DNA of 17,255 nucleotides from Haplosporangium gracile (lineage: Eukaryota; Mortierellomycota; Mortierellomycetes; Mortierellales; Mortierellaceae), in contig JAAAUF010000208.1 in assembly GCA_015499985.1 (NCBI GenBank), positions 32,493-49,747 of the forward strand, written 5' to 3'. The notes beneath the pieces are model-generated. The model ran no database searches. It saw nothing but the letters and a program-made list of their open reading frames with translations, and was not told where the DNA came from. Below are positions 1 through 9,582 of this stretch, one piece after another. A program made the position numbers and the translations under genes. Positions within the stretch are counted from its first letter, which is position 1, and the number at the start of each line of letters is the position of its first letter.

Positions 1-86
1 TCATTGCGCATTACACTTTGAGGAGACAAAAATCTAAAAAAGGGCTTCTTTAGATTTTTGTCTCCTCAAAGTGTAATGCGCAATGA
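1..86. repeat. Perfect 38-bp inverted repeat (fold-back hairpin)
   Basis: Positions 1-38 are the exact reverse complement of positions 49-86, separated by a 10-nt spacer (AAAGGGCTTC). The outer ends read TCATTGCGCA and TGCGCAATGA. No coding potential is present. The structure could be a small fold-back or MITE-like element, or the terminal inverted repeats of an internally deleted DNA transposon. The window starts at the first base of the left arm, so a target-site duplication cannot be checked. Because it lies exactly at the window edge, an assembly end or fold-back artefact is also possible. The repeat itself is certain; its nature is inference. Confidence 0.9.
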
Positions 87-1117
87 AAAAGCCATCGACC
101 CCATTTGTCGTCCCCTCTTTCTATTTTCTATGTTGGTGACACCAACAATCTTGTGCATTTTGACAACGTTGGAGGGAAAAGAAATTTTGAGGGGGTCCAG
201 ACTCCACAGTGCACGGGGAGAGTACTAATTGTTTTTAAATATGATGACCAAAACAAAAAAAAATAATAATACAGCGCACAGTAATGTCGTTGGGTTGTGA
301 TGTCTTGAAGAGGTGCGTTTGTTCGCATGTTCACTTTCACAAGGCATCGATGGTTGCACAACAAAATAAATATGAGGGCACAAGAGGGGGGGAAGAAATG
401 GTGAGCTTTCCGTTGAATGGTGAGTATTGAGATGGCCAAACCAAGTAACAGAGCGAGTGTCAGCGCTCATCCCTCCTCTATCTTTTTCTTTTTCTTTCTT
501 GAACTTCTTTTTGCCAAGAAGAAGAAGTCGTTATTTTAACAGTCAATCAACTCCACTTGGCATTGAACCCAAGACAAAATGGATTGTCCTTCATAACTCC
601 AGCGTGTCCCCGTGTACGCATTTGTTTGTAGTGCAAAATTGACACAGTGCCCTGGAGAGTACCATGTGCGTAGTTGGGGTGGGTTGAAGACATCTGTCCA
701 TGAAAAAAAACATGTGCAATGATCATTGCATTATGACCATTCAAGAAGGAAGAGAAAGAAAAGCTGCTCTCCTTCTTTCTCCTTTCTCCTTCACCCTCCA
801 ACAAAACCGATTCTTTATCAACGAACAACGATTAAGGTTGCTCCACTCCTGTTTCGTCGTTTATTCTTTTTCTTTACAGTGAGATCGCGCTCCACATTCA
901 AGGCAAGAAAACGCACTTTGTCCTTTTATCTCTCTTGGTCTGTGGTTCATTTCTTATACAGTTTTATTGACAGGTAGATACTCACTAGTCTCGTCTTGCT
1001 CCAATGACAATGGGTCCCATCCCTCTCCATCAGTACTCTTGAGCCCTGTCCGTTTCCTTCTCTCTGCTAGCTCATTTTTTTTTGGGTTGAGGCGCGAAAG
1101 GAGAAGGAGACGAGAAG
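87..1117. other. Gene-free stretch upstream of the MIT-domain gene
   Basis: I see no convincing gene here. Open frames on both strands are short, low in complexity and lack conserved-looking protein sequence. Visible structures are a 7-bp hairpin with a 3-nt loop at 131-147, a 16-bp perfect palindrome at 715-730, and two loosely similar segments starting CACAGTGC near 208 and 644, each running into GGAGAGTAC. The stretch probably holds the promoter of the downstream gene in its right part. Confidence 0.6.
715..730. repeat. 16-bp perfect palindrome
   Basis: TGCAATGATCATTGCA reads the same on both strands. It lies in non-coding DNA about 690 bp upstream of the MIT gene start codon. A dimeric transcription-factor site is possible. 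Its half-site TCATTGC also begins the outer arm of the hairpin at the left edge of the window, which may be coincidence. Confidence 0.85.
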
Positions 1118-1388
1118 GTGAGAGGAAAGAAAGGATGTGAGCACCGGTCCGCTTATTCGTTCGCCTTCCTGCCCCAAGCCCCAACGGTTCTTTCTCTTTC
1201 CTTCTTCCTCGTCTCTCGCACCTGCTTCATCCCCTTTTCTCCTTTCCCCTTCCTTTACCCTCTTTTTCAGTTGGTCCTCCTCCTCCCTCTTCCTTTCCCC
1301 TTTACTCTTCTTCCTCGCCTTTACTTTTTTTATTCATCCTACGTTTCTCTCATTCACCGACCTCCCTTCTCTTCTCATTTACTCACAG
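1118..1388 (+). other. Candidate 5' UTR intron / pyrimidine-rich leader
   Basis: A donor-like GAAG|GTGAGA occurs at 1117/1118. The following 250 bases are strongly C/T-rich and end in CATTTACTCACAG at 1388, a good acceptor 15 nt before the ATG at 1404. A second acceptor candidate (TCTTTTTCAG) ends at 1270. An in-frame TAA at 1392-1394 means an upstream exon could not be coding in this frame, so any intron would be purely in the leader. If the leader is not spliced, it contains a start-stop mini-uORF (ATGTGA) at 1135-1140 and no other ATG up to 1404. Confidence 0.35.
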
Positions 1389-1403
1389 AAGTAATTGGCT
1401 CTC

Positions 1404-4400
1404 ATGTCACCAGCACCAGCAAGCAGGAGTCGCAGGTCGGCAACCGTCGCCGGCACAGCACCCTCATCCTCATCCTCATCAGCCTGCCACCCAAACCCAT
1501 CAGGTCTACCCCCACCACCGCCCTCGAATCACCCTAACCAGTCCGTACAGGCCTACAGTTCACAGCAAATTCAAATTCAACTTCCACATCAACTTCCTCC
1601 CCGCCCGGACTACCATCAGTACGACAGTGACCCTCAACAGTTCCAACACTCGTACTCCGAGTCTAACTTGTACAGCCAACAGCAACAACCTCCTACTCAG
1701 ACAACACAGCAACCACAGCAACCCCAACAGCAGCAGGAGAATTGGTCAGAGTATAACTGGAGGAGCATCTTTGATGCGGCGTTGGTCAAGGCTCAGCAGG
1801 CTGTCCAGCTGGACGAGCTGGGCGAGACCGTTTTGGCGACTCAATTGTACGCCCAGGCGGCTCATGATCTTGGACGTGTGATCCCCATGTGTGGGAGTGA
1901 GAAGAAGAAACAGTCTATGCTGACTATCGTAAGTCCAGAAAGAGTTGTTGTTTTACCCATGGACCATCAATGCGCTCTCTTTTACATATGAATCTGACAC
2001 TACCTTTACGCGTGCGGAGAAAGAGAGCGCAAAAGAGAATAAGAGGATGTGGATGTCTATGGATGAAAAATGTGGATGTGTCAGTCTTTCTGTTATTTTC
2101 AGGCACCGACTGACAAACGACCAATTTATTCCCTTTATATTTCCCCACACATGATTTTTTATTCAAATCCGATCGGAATTGATTTATATTGCTCTGGTAA
2201 CCCCCTTGCAGCAAGCCATCTACCTCGACAGGGTCCAGCAACTAAAGACCGCCGCGAAGGCAAACACAGCCTCAAAAAAGGCATCCACTCCTGCACCTGC
2301 CCCACAGGTATCCGAGGAAGATACCTATTACAATCCACAACAGCCAGTGGCCTACCAACAACAACAGCAGCAGCAACAGCAGTACCCAACTCAGGAGTAT
2401 TTTTTGCCTCAGCCTTCTTATCAGCCATCCCCGGAGCAGTACCATCCGTCTCAGAACTCTTACCCTTACCAACAAAAGCAGCAGCAACAATACTATCAAC
2501 CTCCTCCGCCTCCTATGCCTCCGATTGCTCCTCAAACGAACGAAAAGGAGAGTGGCGGATTCAAGTTATTTGGAAAAAAAAAGTCTAAATCTCAGATGGA
2601 CGACCACACACAACAACAACAGCAGCAACAACCAATACAGGACACCTCTAATTATGCAACCTATAACGACTACAACAGCAATATCAACGGAGGGTACATT
2701 TCTCCACCCTATTCAGAGCCTCAAAAGGCAACGGGCTCACCTGTGACTCTAATCACACCGGTGTTCATGGCCCAAACCCAGACACCTTCACCAACACCAC
2801 CCATCGCATCCAACAACTCACCAGCGATCGAGACTCCCCCCGAACAATCGACCAAATCTTCGCGCTGGAAGCCCTTTGGGAAAAAGAAGTCAAAGTCGTT
2901 CTCCGCGGGCGAGACGAGTTCTGGCCCTTACCGTCCTCCAAACGATTATGAAATTCCAGCACCACCATTGCCCATGGGCGCACAGCAGCAGCATCAGAAT
3001 CTGGTGGACCCTGGTGATCATGCGGATGCTTATTCTCAGCAACAGCACGCCGATTGGTTCGTTGGCAACGACAATGGAGCTATGCTGATGGACGACTATG
3101 AACAGCATACGCGATATTACGATGAGGATGAAGACGAGGACGTCGATCCTTACTATATTGCCGATAACAGGGGTCGTGCCCAAGCCTACGAGGGCAAGGT
3201 AACTCACTCGCTCCTTCTCCCAACCTGGTCACCTGCATGCTGACAACCCGCGAATGTTCTGTGCTAACTTTCGTATCGTTCACATATGTATCATATAGGA
3301 TGCTGGAATGCAATCATCCCTGAGCAAGGCTCCTTCCAAGGAAGAAAGTTTGAAGGAGAGCAGAAAGAAACCGACCCTCAGCCACAAAGCCTCTTCTTAC
3401 TCCAACGAGCAGTCATTCACACCTACATTCGATTCCATTGGCGGAAACGGAGCTGCCTACTCGGAGGAGCCTGTTGTGTACTACCAAGACAATGGAGCCA
3501 TGACCGACGAGCAGATGTTCACAGCTGACTATGACGACGACGGCTATGACTATGAAGGCAATCAGCAGGGTCCATACGACAGTCGATATCAGCAACAGCC
3601 GCAAAAACAGCAACAGGATCAGTATTCTCAACAAGGAGCGCCTTTTGATCCCAAGGCGTTGGTGCAGCATCAGCACACCCAGTACAACCACGATCCCAGT
3701 CTGCCACCGCTCCCTGTCGACGCAGAACTTGAACCAGAAGAGAAATCCAGCACCAAGAACAAGTGGTTCGGGAAGAGGAACAAGAAAAAGGACCCATCTG
3801 CAGAGTCTTACGAGGATGTCGCCAAGCGTATGGACGAGGCATTGTTCGGAGGGGGCGTATCGTCTTCTCGCAAGAAGGACAAGAACAAGGATAAGAGCAA
3901 GGACAAGAGCGAGACCACTGCCGAATCGACTGTTCTTCCTACATCGCAGCCACCACCACAACTCCATGTGTCAGAGTTACGGACGAGCACGCTGCCACCA
4001 CCTCGCAAGACCTCTTTGGAGCACGACATCCGTCAGTTTAATTTCGAGCGCAGCGCAAGTCTCGATGTTGCTTTTATGGGAGAAGGTCAACAACAGCAGC
4101 GCTACTATCCCGAGGAGGCTCAGTCCCAACACCAGTATCATCAGCAGTATCACACCTCCGCTTCCGCGACTAATGACGCCGCGGTTCCGGTGGCTATGAA
4201 TCCCGACGAGATATACTCTCCAGGGCCGGTGCTGACCCTGGCCCCTTCGACACCCAAAGCCCTGATGCCAGTTACCTATGCTCCAAAGACAATTTACGAA
4301 CCCAAGACTGTTTATACTCCAGCCTCCAAGAAGTCACTCTCTCATCCTGAGGAACTCATCTCTGAACCTGTACAGCTCCTCTCGGGTCTAGATCTAGGTG

Positions 4401-6946
4401 CGATCTTCCAGCAACAGCAGCAACAGCAACTCCAGCAACAGCAGCAGCAACAGGGAACTGCTGGTAGTATCCACAGCCAGGAGGATGGTTCATTGTCAAG
4501 TTCTGATCCAATCAAAAAGTCCAAATCGCGGCCTTTCAACCTGTTCAAGAGCAAGAAGAGCAACAGCAAGCTCTCATTGGAGGATGGCTCACCACTCTCG
4601 CCCGCATTTGGCGCCAACGACGATTCCAAGTCGACTCACAGCGACAAGACGAGAAAGAGCTCTATTCAGAGCAACGATCGCAAGGCTGTTGATACTGCCG
4701 CGGCTGCAGCCTACTCCAAGAATGGAGGCAAGAAGAAGGAGAGCGATGAGTATGTGCCTTACGAGTACCAAGAGGATGTTGAAGGGCCTTTGATGGAGCG
4801 CGTCGCTGTTCGTGAGGATCGAGATATCATTGGATTCGTCCTGGTAAGTCTCTTTCTTATAGCAATTGCTATGCTTGTCAGTTGTGCAAAGTTGAATCTT
4901 GAATTAATTAGTCTGTAATTTTTTTTATAGCCTGTGGAAGAGATTATCGATTACACGGCAGAGGGAACCGATGAAACCGCTGCACTTGAGAACTGGGACT
5001 CTTGGGTCAACCAACTCGAGTCGTTCGAGAAAGTTCTTGCTGACAAGGGGTTGAAGAAGAGCAAGAGTAAAAAGTCCAAGAAGGCTGTCAAAAAGGCCGC
5101 CAAGGAGGAGGCCGCTGCCGCCGCTTCAGCTCTTACTTCTCCGGTGACGCCAACCTCACCCATGGGTTCCCTTAAAGGCAACCGTTCCAGTATATTTAGC
5201 AGCGGTATGAGCGAGCACCGTCCCATGAGTGTCAGCGACGAGTCGGCTCGGACATCCATGTACTCAACTCGGTCGAGCGCCATCTTTGGTGCAGAGCTGA
5301 TGTCTGTTCAACAGGCCAAGCGGAGGTGGTGGAACCCCAAGCGCAAGGAGGCTACCTCAGTGTACAGTGTCTCAGATTCGCTTTTGGTTTCGGAGCAAGA
5401 TCAGGAAAAATACTTGTCGTCGCTCCTGCAGAACTATCAGGACGCACCACCCTTGTCCCCTTCCGCGTCTACCGACCCAAGAATCTTGCAGAGTCAGCCT
5501 GATCAACACCAACGCGTCACGACGGCTGATGTCCTAGCAGTCATGGCAGCCGCAGAGGAGCGAGAGAACCGCGAGCGCCAGGAGACGCTGAATGCGCTTT
5601 TGGAGACTGATGGTGTCAGCCGTGGTGGCGCGAGCCTGTCCTTGCCCTTGCCACAGGTGGAATCGATGATCTTGTCCACCATCAGCATCCAAGAACTCCC
5701 ATCTGTTGAGAGCTCCGATATTGTTTTCGCTCCAGTCGTGCCTGTCATCACCAAGCCTACCAATGTTGAGAAGGAGGAGAGTGCAGAGGCCGAAGCACAG
5801 GCTGCAGCTGAAGAAAAAGAGGATGAAGTTATGGCACCTATGCCGCCCAAGGCCGTCAAAGCCAAGACCAAGAGCACAAAGTCCAAGCTGCTCCCGATTT
5901 CGACACCTTTAGCGCAGATTCTCAAGATCCAGAACCCCGAAGAGTTGTGGCTGTATGTCCAGCAGGCAAAGACATATGCGACGACCAGGATGAACAAGGG
6001 CGACAAGAGGTCGGCTGCGATCTCATTAAAGCGTGCTCAGGCTCTTGAGGCCCGCTGGCAGGAGATTATGTTGGAGCTGGCGTCGAGTGAGGAGGATGAG
6101 GATGAGCTCTTGGATGATGATGATGAAGATGAGGAAGAAGAAGAGGGCGAGGAGGAGGAGGAGGAGGAGGAAGAGGAAGAGGAGCCAGAAGTCAAGGCGG
6201 TGCCAAAGTCTAAAGCCAAGATTGTTGCCGTTACTCCTCTGGTTGTGAACACCTCGAATAAGAAGGTTGTTGTGGCCGCCAAGGAGGCAGTCAAAATCGA
6301 GGAAGAGCAGGAGCAAGTCAAGCCTCCAGTCACTTCAGCCACTGCCAAGATTACGCCGATCCATCCGGTCGAGGAGGAAGGTGAGGGTGAGGATGCCGAT
6401 GAAGAACGTCGTCGACTGCACTTACGCAAGATCACTAGCCGGAGTGATAGTGCGTCCGATATGTTCTCCAAGTACAAGGTCGGCAACAAGTCTGCTGGTG
6501 GCTCCTCCAAGAATACGCTCGTGGTGTCGACGGAAGAGGCTGCAGAGAATGATGCTACCGGCGCCGACATTGATGGTGACGATGATGATGGTGACGAGAG
6601 TGAGGCGGAGGGTGTGAAGAAAGGCAAGGGCAAGGATGAAAACAAGTCGTTGTCATCGATCCGGGATTCACGTTTGGGTGCGGATGCTACGATGGAGCAG
6701 ATGCTTGAGACTACGGATGTGGAGCATTTGAAGTTTTATATCCAGCGGATGAAGACGGATACGGTTGCCAAGGCAAGGAGCGGAAGCAAGTTTGCGGCGT
6801 TGGAGGGGATGAAGAATGTGAAAGTTTTGCAACAGCGGCTTACTAAGCTAGAAGGTGATGGTGAGGAGGAGGAGGAGGAGGAGGAGAAGAAGGAGAAGGA
6901 GGGAGGTGCAGAGGGTGGTGAGCAGACTGGGGTTGCTGCTGCGTGA
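1404..6946 (+). CDS. MIT-domain protein, glutamine-rich, 1690 aa, 4 exons
   Basis: Exons are 1404-1928, 2212-3198, 3299-4843 and 4931-6946; all three introns are phase 0 (GTAAGT..TTGCAG, GTAACT..CATATAG, GTAAGT..TTTATAG). ATG 1404 is the first ATG after an in-frame TAA at 1392. Residues about 119-190 form a three-helix MIT (microtubule interacting and transport) domain, split by intron 1 and rejoined correctly by the chosen acceptor. MIT domains bind C-terminal tails of ESCRT-III proteins, so a role in endosomal or membrane remodelling is inferred. Most of the rest is disordered: Q-rich tracts (near residues 218-265, 535-560 and 880-900), a basic stretch near 1057-1075, and an acidic E/D tract at about 1403-1442. 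Five basic/aromatic motifs start near F292, W394, W660, F917 and W1152. A more ordered segment at about 989-1055 spans intron 3. Two related helical segments lie at about 1347-1400 and 1607-1660. I recognise no named orthologue. Confidence 0.85.
1758..2259 (+). other. MIT domain-coding region, interrupted by intron 1 (1929-2211)
   Basis: The spliced product reads WRSIFDAALVKAQQAVQLDE, then an LYAQAAHDLG helix, and after the intron AIYLDRVQQLKTAAK. The alanine-rich first helix, the tyrosine-alanine second helix and the YLxRxxxLK third helix are the usual pattern of the MIT family (Vps4, spastin and sorting nexin types). The phase-0 junction at 1928/2212 falls just before the third helix. This junction is the main evidence for the first intron. 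Confidence 0.75.
6114..6183 (+). repeat. GAG/GAT/GAA purine microsatellite (acidic tract)
   Basis: An almost pure purine run of GAT, GAA and GAG codons encodes a long Asp/Glu tract inside the MIT-domain protein. A second GAG run lies at about 6861-6900 near the C-terminus. Both are in frame, and both would be prone to length variation in steps of three bases. Confidence 0.85.
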
Positions 6947-7266
6947 AGGAGAGCATTATGCCATGTATGTAATGACCATAGATGCGGCATGTTGACACAA
7001 TAGAAGCGCCGCTTTTTTCGATCTGATAGTGTGCGCTGTAAATGCAAGTATTTCAGGTACGAAGCCCTGTGCGTGTCCGCCACAGAGTTATGAGTTTTTG
7101 ATCTTAAGGGTCAATGAATGTTCTACTGCCCGCTGACAGCCGATTTCATCTCTGTTCCTGAGGCAGAGAAGGGACTGGACAAAACAAGACATGCGGAAGA
7201 AGAGCAGGGCCTGCTTGTTTATTCTCTTCTTGATTTCATTCATCATCCAATCGACAATAACCAACC
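6947..7266. other. Intergenic: 3' end of MIT gene and ATP4 upstream region
   Basis: This 320-bp spacer between two same-strand genes must hold the MIT gene 3' UTR and the ATP4 promoter. A CCAAT sequence lies at 7247-7251, only about 16 bp before the ATP4 start codon, so it is more likely in the leader than a working CCAAT box. No canonical AATAAA and no RNA gene was seen. Confidence 0.6.
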
Positions 7267-8921
7267 ATGGCCCTTAGACTTTTGACCAAGAGCGCATCGG
7301 GTAAGGCGCCTTACTCACTCGCTCACACACCTCGCACATAATTTCTCTCTCTTACTCTTCTACAGTCGCCGCCGGTCCAGTTCTTTCTCTCCCCTTCCCG
7401 ACACACGACACACCGCTCACTCAACAGAAAAAAATAGTCATCTAAATACTCTGGCTCAGTAGATTTAGTCACTTTATTTCAGACAACTGGATCCATCAAA
7501 TAACACCAGACATCGGGATCATCGTGGAGACTGCAATCCTTGTCTAATCGCAACAAGGGTATATCCTCTGAACACATCTGCTGCGGAAACATACCTAACA
7601 CGCGACAAAAACATACACATACCCAACAACGTCTACAAAGCAACCCTAGAAACCCAACAGCAGACGCTCGACTATCGATTTTTTTTATGCACGATTATTG
7701 ACCCGATTCCTCCCTTGACATGCGTATTTGCTCACTATAATAGTCGCCGCCGTGCGCCCCATGCTCGCTGCCCAGCGCTCCACCGCCTCTGTTGCGTATG
7801 TGTTCCTTATTCAGCGACTTTTTACGCTTTCCCTATCATTCAATTGCATATCCCCTCAGCTTAGTCGCGCTGTTTTTCTCTCTTCGTTGTTTGTTGTTTC
7901 GTTATGCTAACTGACGTATTGTCTTTTTTTTTTGATAATAATCTATGATATAGTATTCGCCACATGGCCACCGTTACCTCTGATGGTATGTATATAGTTT
8001 CTTCGTTGTTCGACAGCAGGAGGATTGAGACTGGATGTTTGAAGGAGAAGAGGCGTTATTGTCGCGATGTTTAGTTGGACCTCTTTTTTTCTTCTTCAGT
8101 CGACTTTATCGTGAGGAAGTGAAGGGCAGGAGCAATTGATCGTTCACCAAGGGGAGGCTATTGACAGTCAGTCAGAAGGACGCACGGATAGACAATGAAA
8201 AGAGAGCGTTGTAATCCACAAGAAAAAGAAGAAACGAACACAGTACAGGATAAAGTAGTTCAGTTGCTAACATGCATGTATCGTATTCGCTCATGGAAAA
8301 TATATAGAGAAGAGCGTTTCGCCTGACAGCAAGGCCCAGAGCATCCTTGATGCCCTCCCCGGCAACTCATTGATCTCCAAGACCGGAGTTGTCACTGCCT
8401 TTGCCGGTTTGTCGACCTATTTGATCTCCCAGGAGCTCTACATCTTCAACGAGGAGACCCTTGTCCTCTTGGCCTTCGCCGCCACTTTCGGCGGCATTGT
8501 CAAGAGCGCCCGTGCCCCCTTCAACGAGTGGGCGGATGGCCACATCAACAAGATCCGCTCGATCCTCGAGAAGGCCCGCGTTGATCACAAGGCCGCCGTC
8601 GCTGAGCGTATTGACCAGGTCGGCCAGATGAAGGATGTTGTTGAGGTCACCCAGGCTCTGTATGCTTTGTCGAAGGAGACTGCCCAGCTCGAGGCCGAGG
8701 CCTTTGAGTTGAAGCAGAAGACTGCCATGACTGCCGAGGTCAAGTCGGTTTTGGATTCGTGGGTCCGTTACGAGACCTCTGTCCGTGAGCGTGAGCAGTC
8801 CAAGTTGGCGGCCTACATGATCGAGAAGATCAAGGCCGATCTCTTGGACCCCAAGCTCCAGGCCCAGATCTTGGAGGAGTCTATCAGCCAGGTCGAGAAG
8901 ATTGCTTCCACCAAGGCTTAA
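7267..8921 (+). CDS. ATP4: Mitochondrial ATP synthase subunit 4 (Fo subunit b), 243 aa, 4 exons
   Basis: Exons are 7267-7300, 7744-7795, 7954-7985 and 8308-8921, with introns GTAAGG..AATAG, GTATGT..ATATAG and GTATGT..TATATAG. The joined frame is exactly 244 codons including TAA. Subunit b is part of the peripheral stalk that holds the F1 head against the rotating c-ring in the inner mitochondrial membrane. Residues 1-33 are an Arg/Ser/Ala-rich presequence without acidic residues; cleavage is likely near RHM(31-33)|ATVTSD. Two hydrophobic segments follow at about 66-105 (GVVTAFAGLSTYLISQELY and TLVLLAFAATFGGIV). A long charged helix then carries typical family stretches such as ALYALSKET, EAFELKQK and VLDSWVRYE. 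Length and order match yeast Atp4 (244 aa). The first 33 residues are spread over three tiny exons, while almost all of the mature protein is in exon 4. Confidence 0.95.
7299..7316 (+). promoter_or_regulatory. Palindrome across the ATP4 intron-1 splice donor
   Basis: GTAAGGCGCCTTAC at 7301-7314 is a perfect 14-bp palindrome whose first five bases are the donor GTAAG. In the pre-mRNA, GTAAG can pair with CTTAC, leaving a GCGC loop. One G-U pair and one G-C pair extend the stem into the last two exon bases. Such a hairpin could hide the donor from U1 snRNA. The palindrome is seen directly; the regulatory effect is inferred. Confidence 0.6.
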
Positions 8922-9582
8922 ATCTTTCCTCCCTCCACGACAGTAACGATTCACCTTTTACACCATCAGCAACCAGCTACAGCTTCAGCTACAACAACAT
9001 GAAGGATACACTTATCACATTGATCCGAAAAATAAGCGCCTCTTTAGACCCTTCTTCTCTACTCCACACTATTATAAAAAAGCAACAAGCGAAACAAGGA
9101 TACTCCCTATGTCCTTTATTTCTTTGACACCACTGCCTTTTCGATATTTTGATTGCAATGAAATTGAAATTTGGGTTTTATGGTGTGGAAGAAAGGGAAC
9201 TGAGGTGACGGGGCAGGGGAAGGAGAGGAAATGTTCTTAAGGGTCACTATGCGTCTGACACAGGGTGATCTGAAGACAACGAGCGACAAAGTAGGAAAAA
9301 AATGCTTGCGTCCCCTCTACCCTTTTTTTTCTCATTCTTTACCTTTTCCGTCACCTTCCCTTCATCAATACGCCGCAGTTTCCCATTGTTGCCGTTTCTC
9401 ACCAACTTATACTTTTTCACGCCTGGCGATAACAAGAAACAAGAGAATACTCCTTTTTTTTTTTTTTTTTGCTTGTGTGAATATACTACTCACTTACACA
9501 GCTCGCACGCACGCAAGTAGCAACAGTAAACCCCTTACACCTACCACAACACCTACTCACACACGTCTTTTTTTGAAATACG
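8922..9582. other. Intergenic: ATP4 3' region and XRN1 upstream region
   Basis: The 661-bp spacer between ATP4 and XRN1 holds no convincing gene. The first part is A/T-rich 3' UTR-like sequence; AAAATAAG near 9027 and TATTATAAAAAA near 9069 are the only weak polyadenylation-like elements seen. The part from about 9300 on is C/T-rich, has a run of 17 T at 9454-9470, and ends in a CA-rich leader before ATG 9583, in the style of fungal promoters. Confidence 0.6.
9454..9470 (+). repeat. T17 homopolymer upstream of XRN1
   Basis: Seventeen consecutive T residues lie 113 bp before the XRN1 start codon. A run of exactly 17 A occurs at 9740-9756 in XRN1 intron 1. The T run may be a promoter poly(dA:dT) nucleosome-excluding element, or leader sequence if transcription begins further upstream. 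Confidence 0.9.

Noticed and set aside
550..575. tRNA T-arm-like hairpin on the minus strand (GGGTTCAATGCC)
   Set aside because: The loop has the wrong size and there is no matching acceptor stem, D-arm or anticodon arm; the flanking TGGAGTT copies are direct, not inverted.
547..828. 93-codon minus-strand open frame upstream of the MIT gene
   Set aside because: No domain, motif or coding pattern is visible, and part of it reads through purine-rich repeats.
1118..1537. 139-codon open frame through the pyrimidine-rich leader
   Set aside because: The Ser/Phe/Leu/Pro product only reflects C/T-rich DNA, the start is GTG, and it overlaps the MIT protein in another frame.
3413..3967. 184-codon minus-strand open frame opposite exon 3 of the MIT gene
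   Set aside because: It is the antisense shadow of Q/K/D/E-rich codons, giving a Leu/Val-rich product without any recognisable pattern.
2341..4460. Repeated CAA/CAG blocks as a tandem-repeat or CRISPR-like array
   Set aside because: They are in-frame polyglutamine codons of irregular length with no regular spacers.
7986..8307. ATP4 intron 3 as a host for a C/D box snoRNA
   Set aside because: No convincing C box and D box pair with closing terminal stem was found.
8367..8954. 195-codon open frame antisense to ATP4 exon 4
   Set aside because: It mirrors the ATP4 coding exon; the Leu/Gly/Asp-rich product is the usual antisense shadow of GAG/AAG/GCC-rich coding DNA, with no family features.
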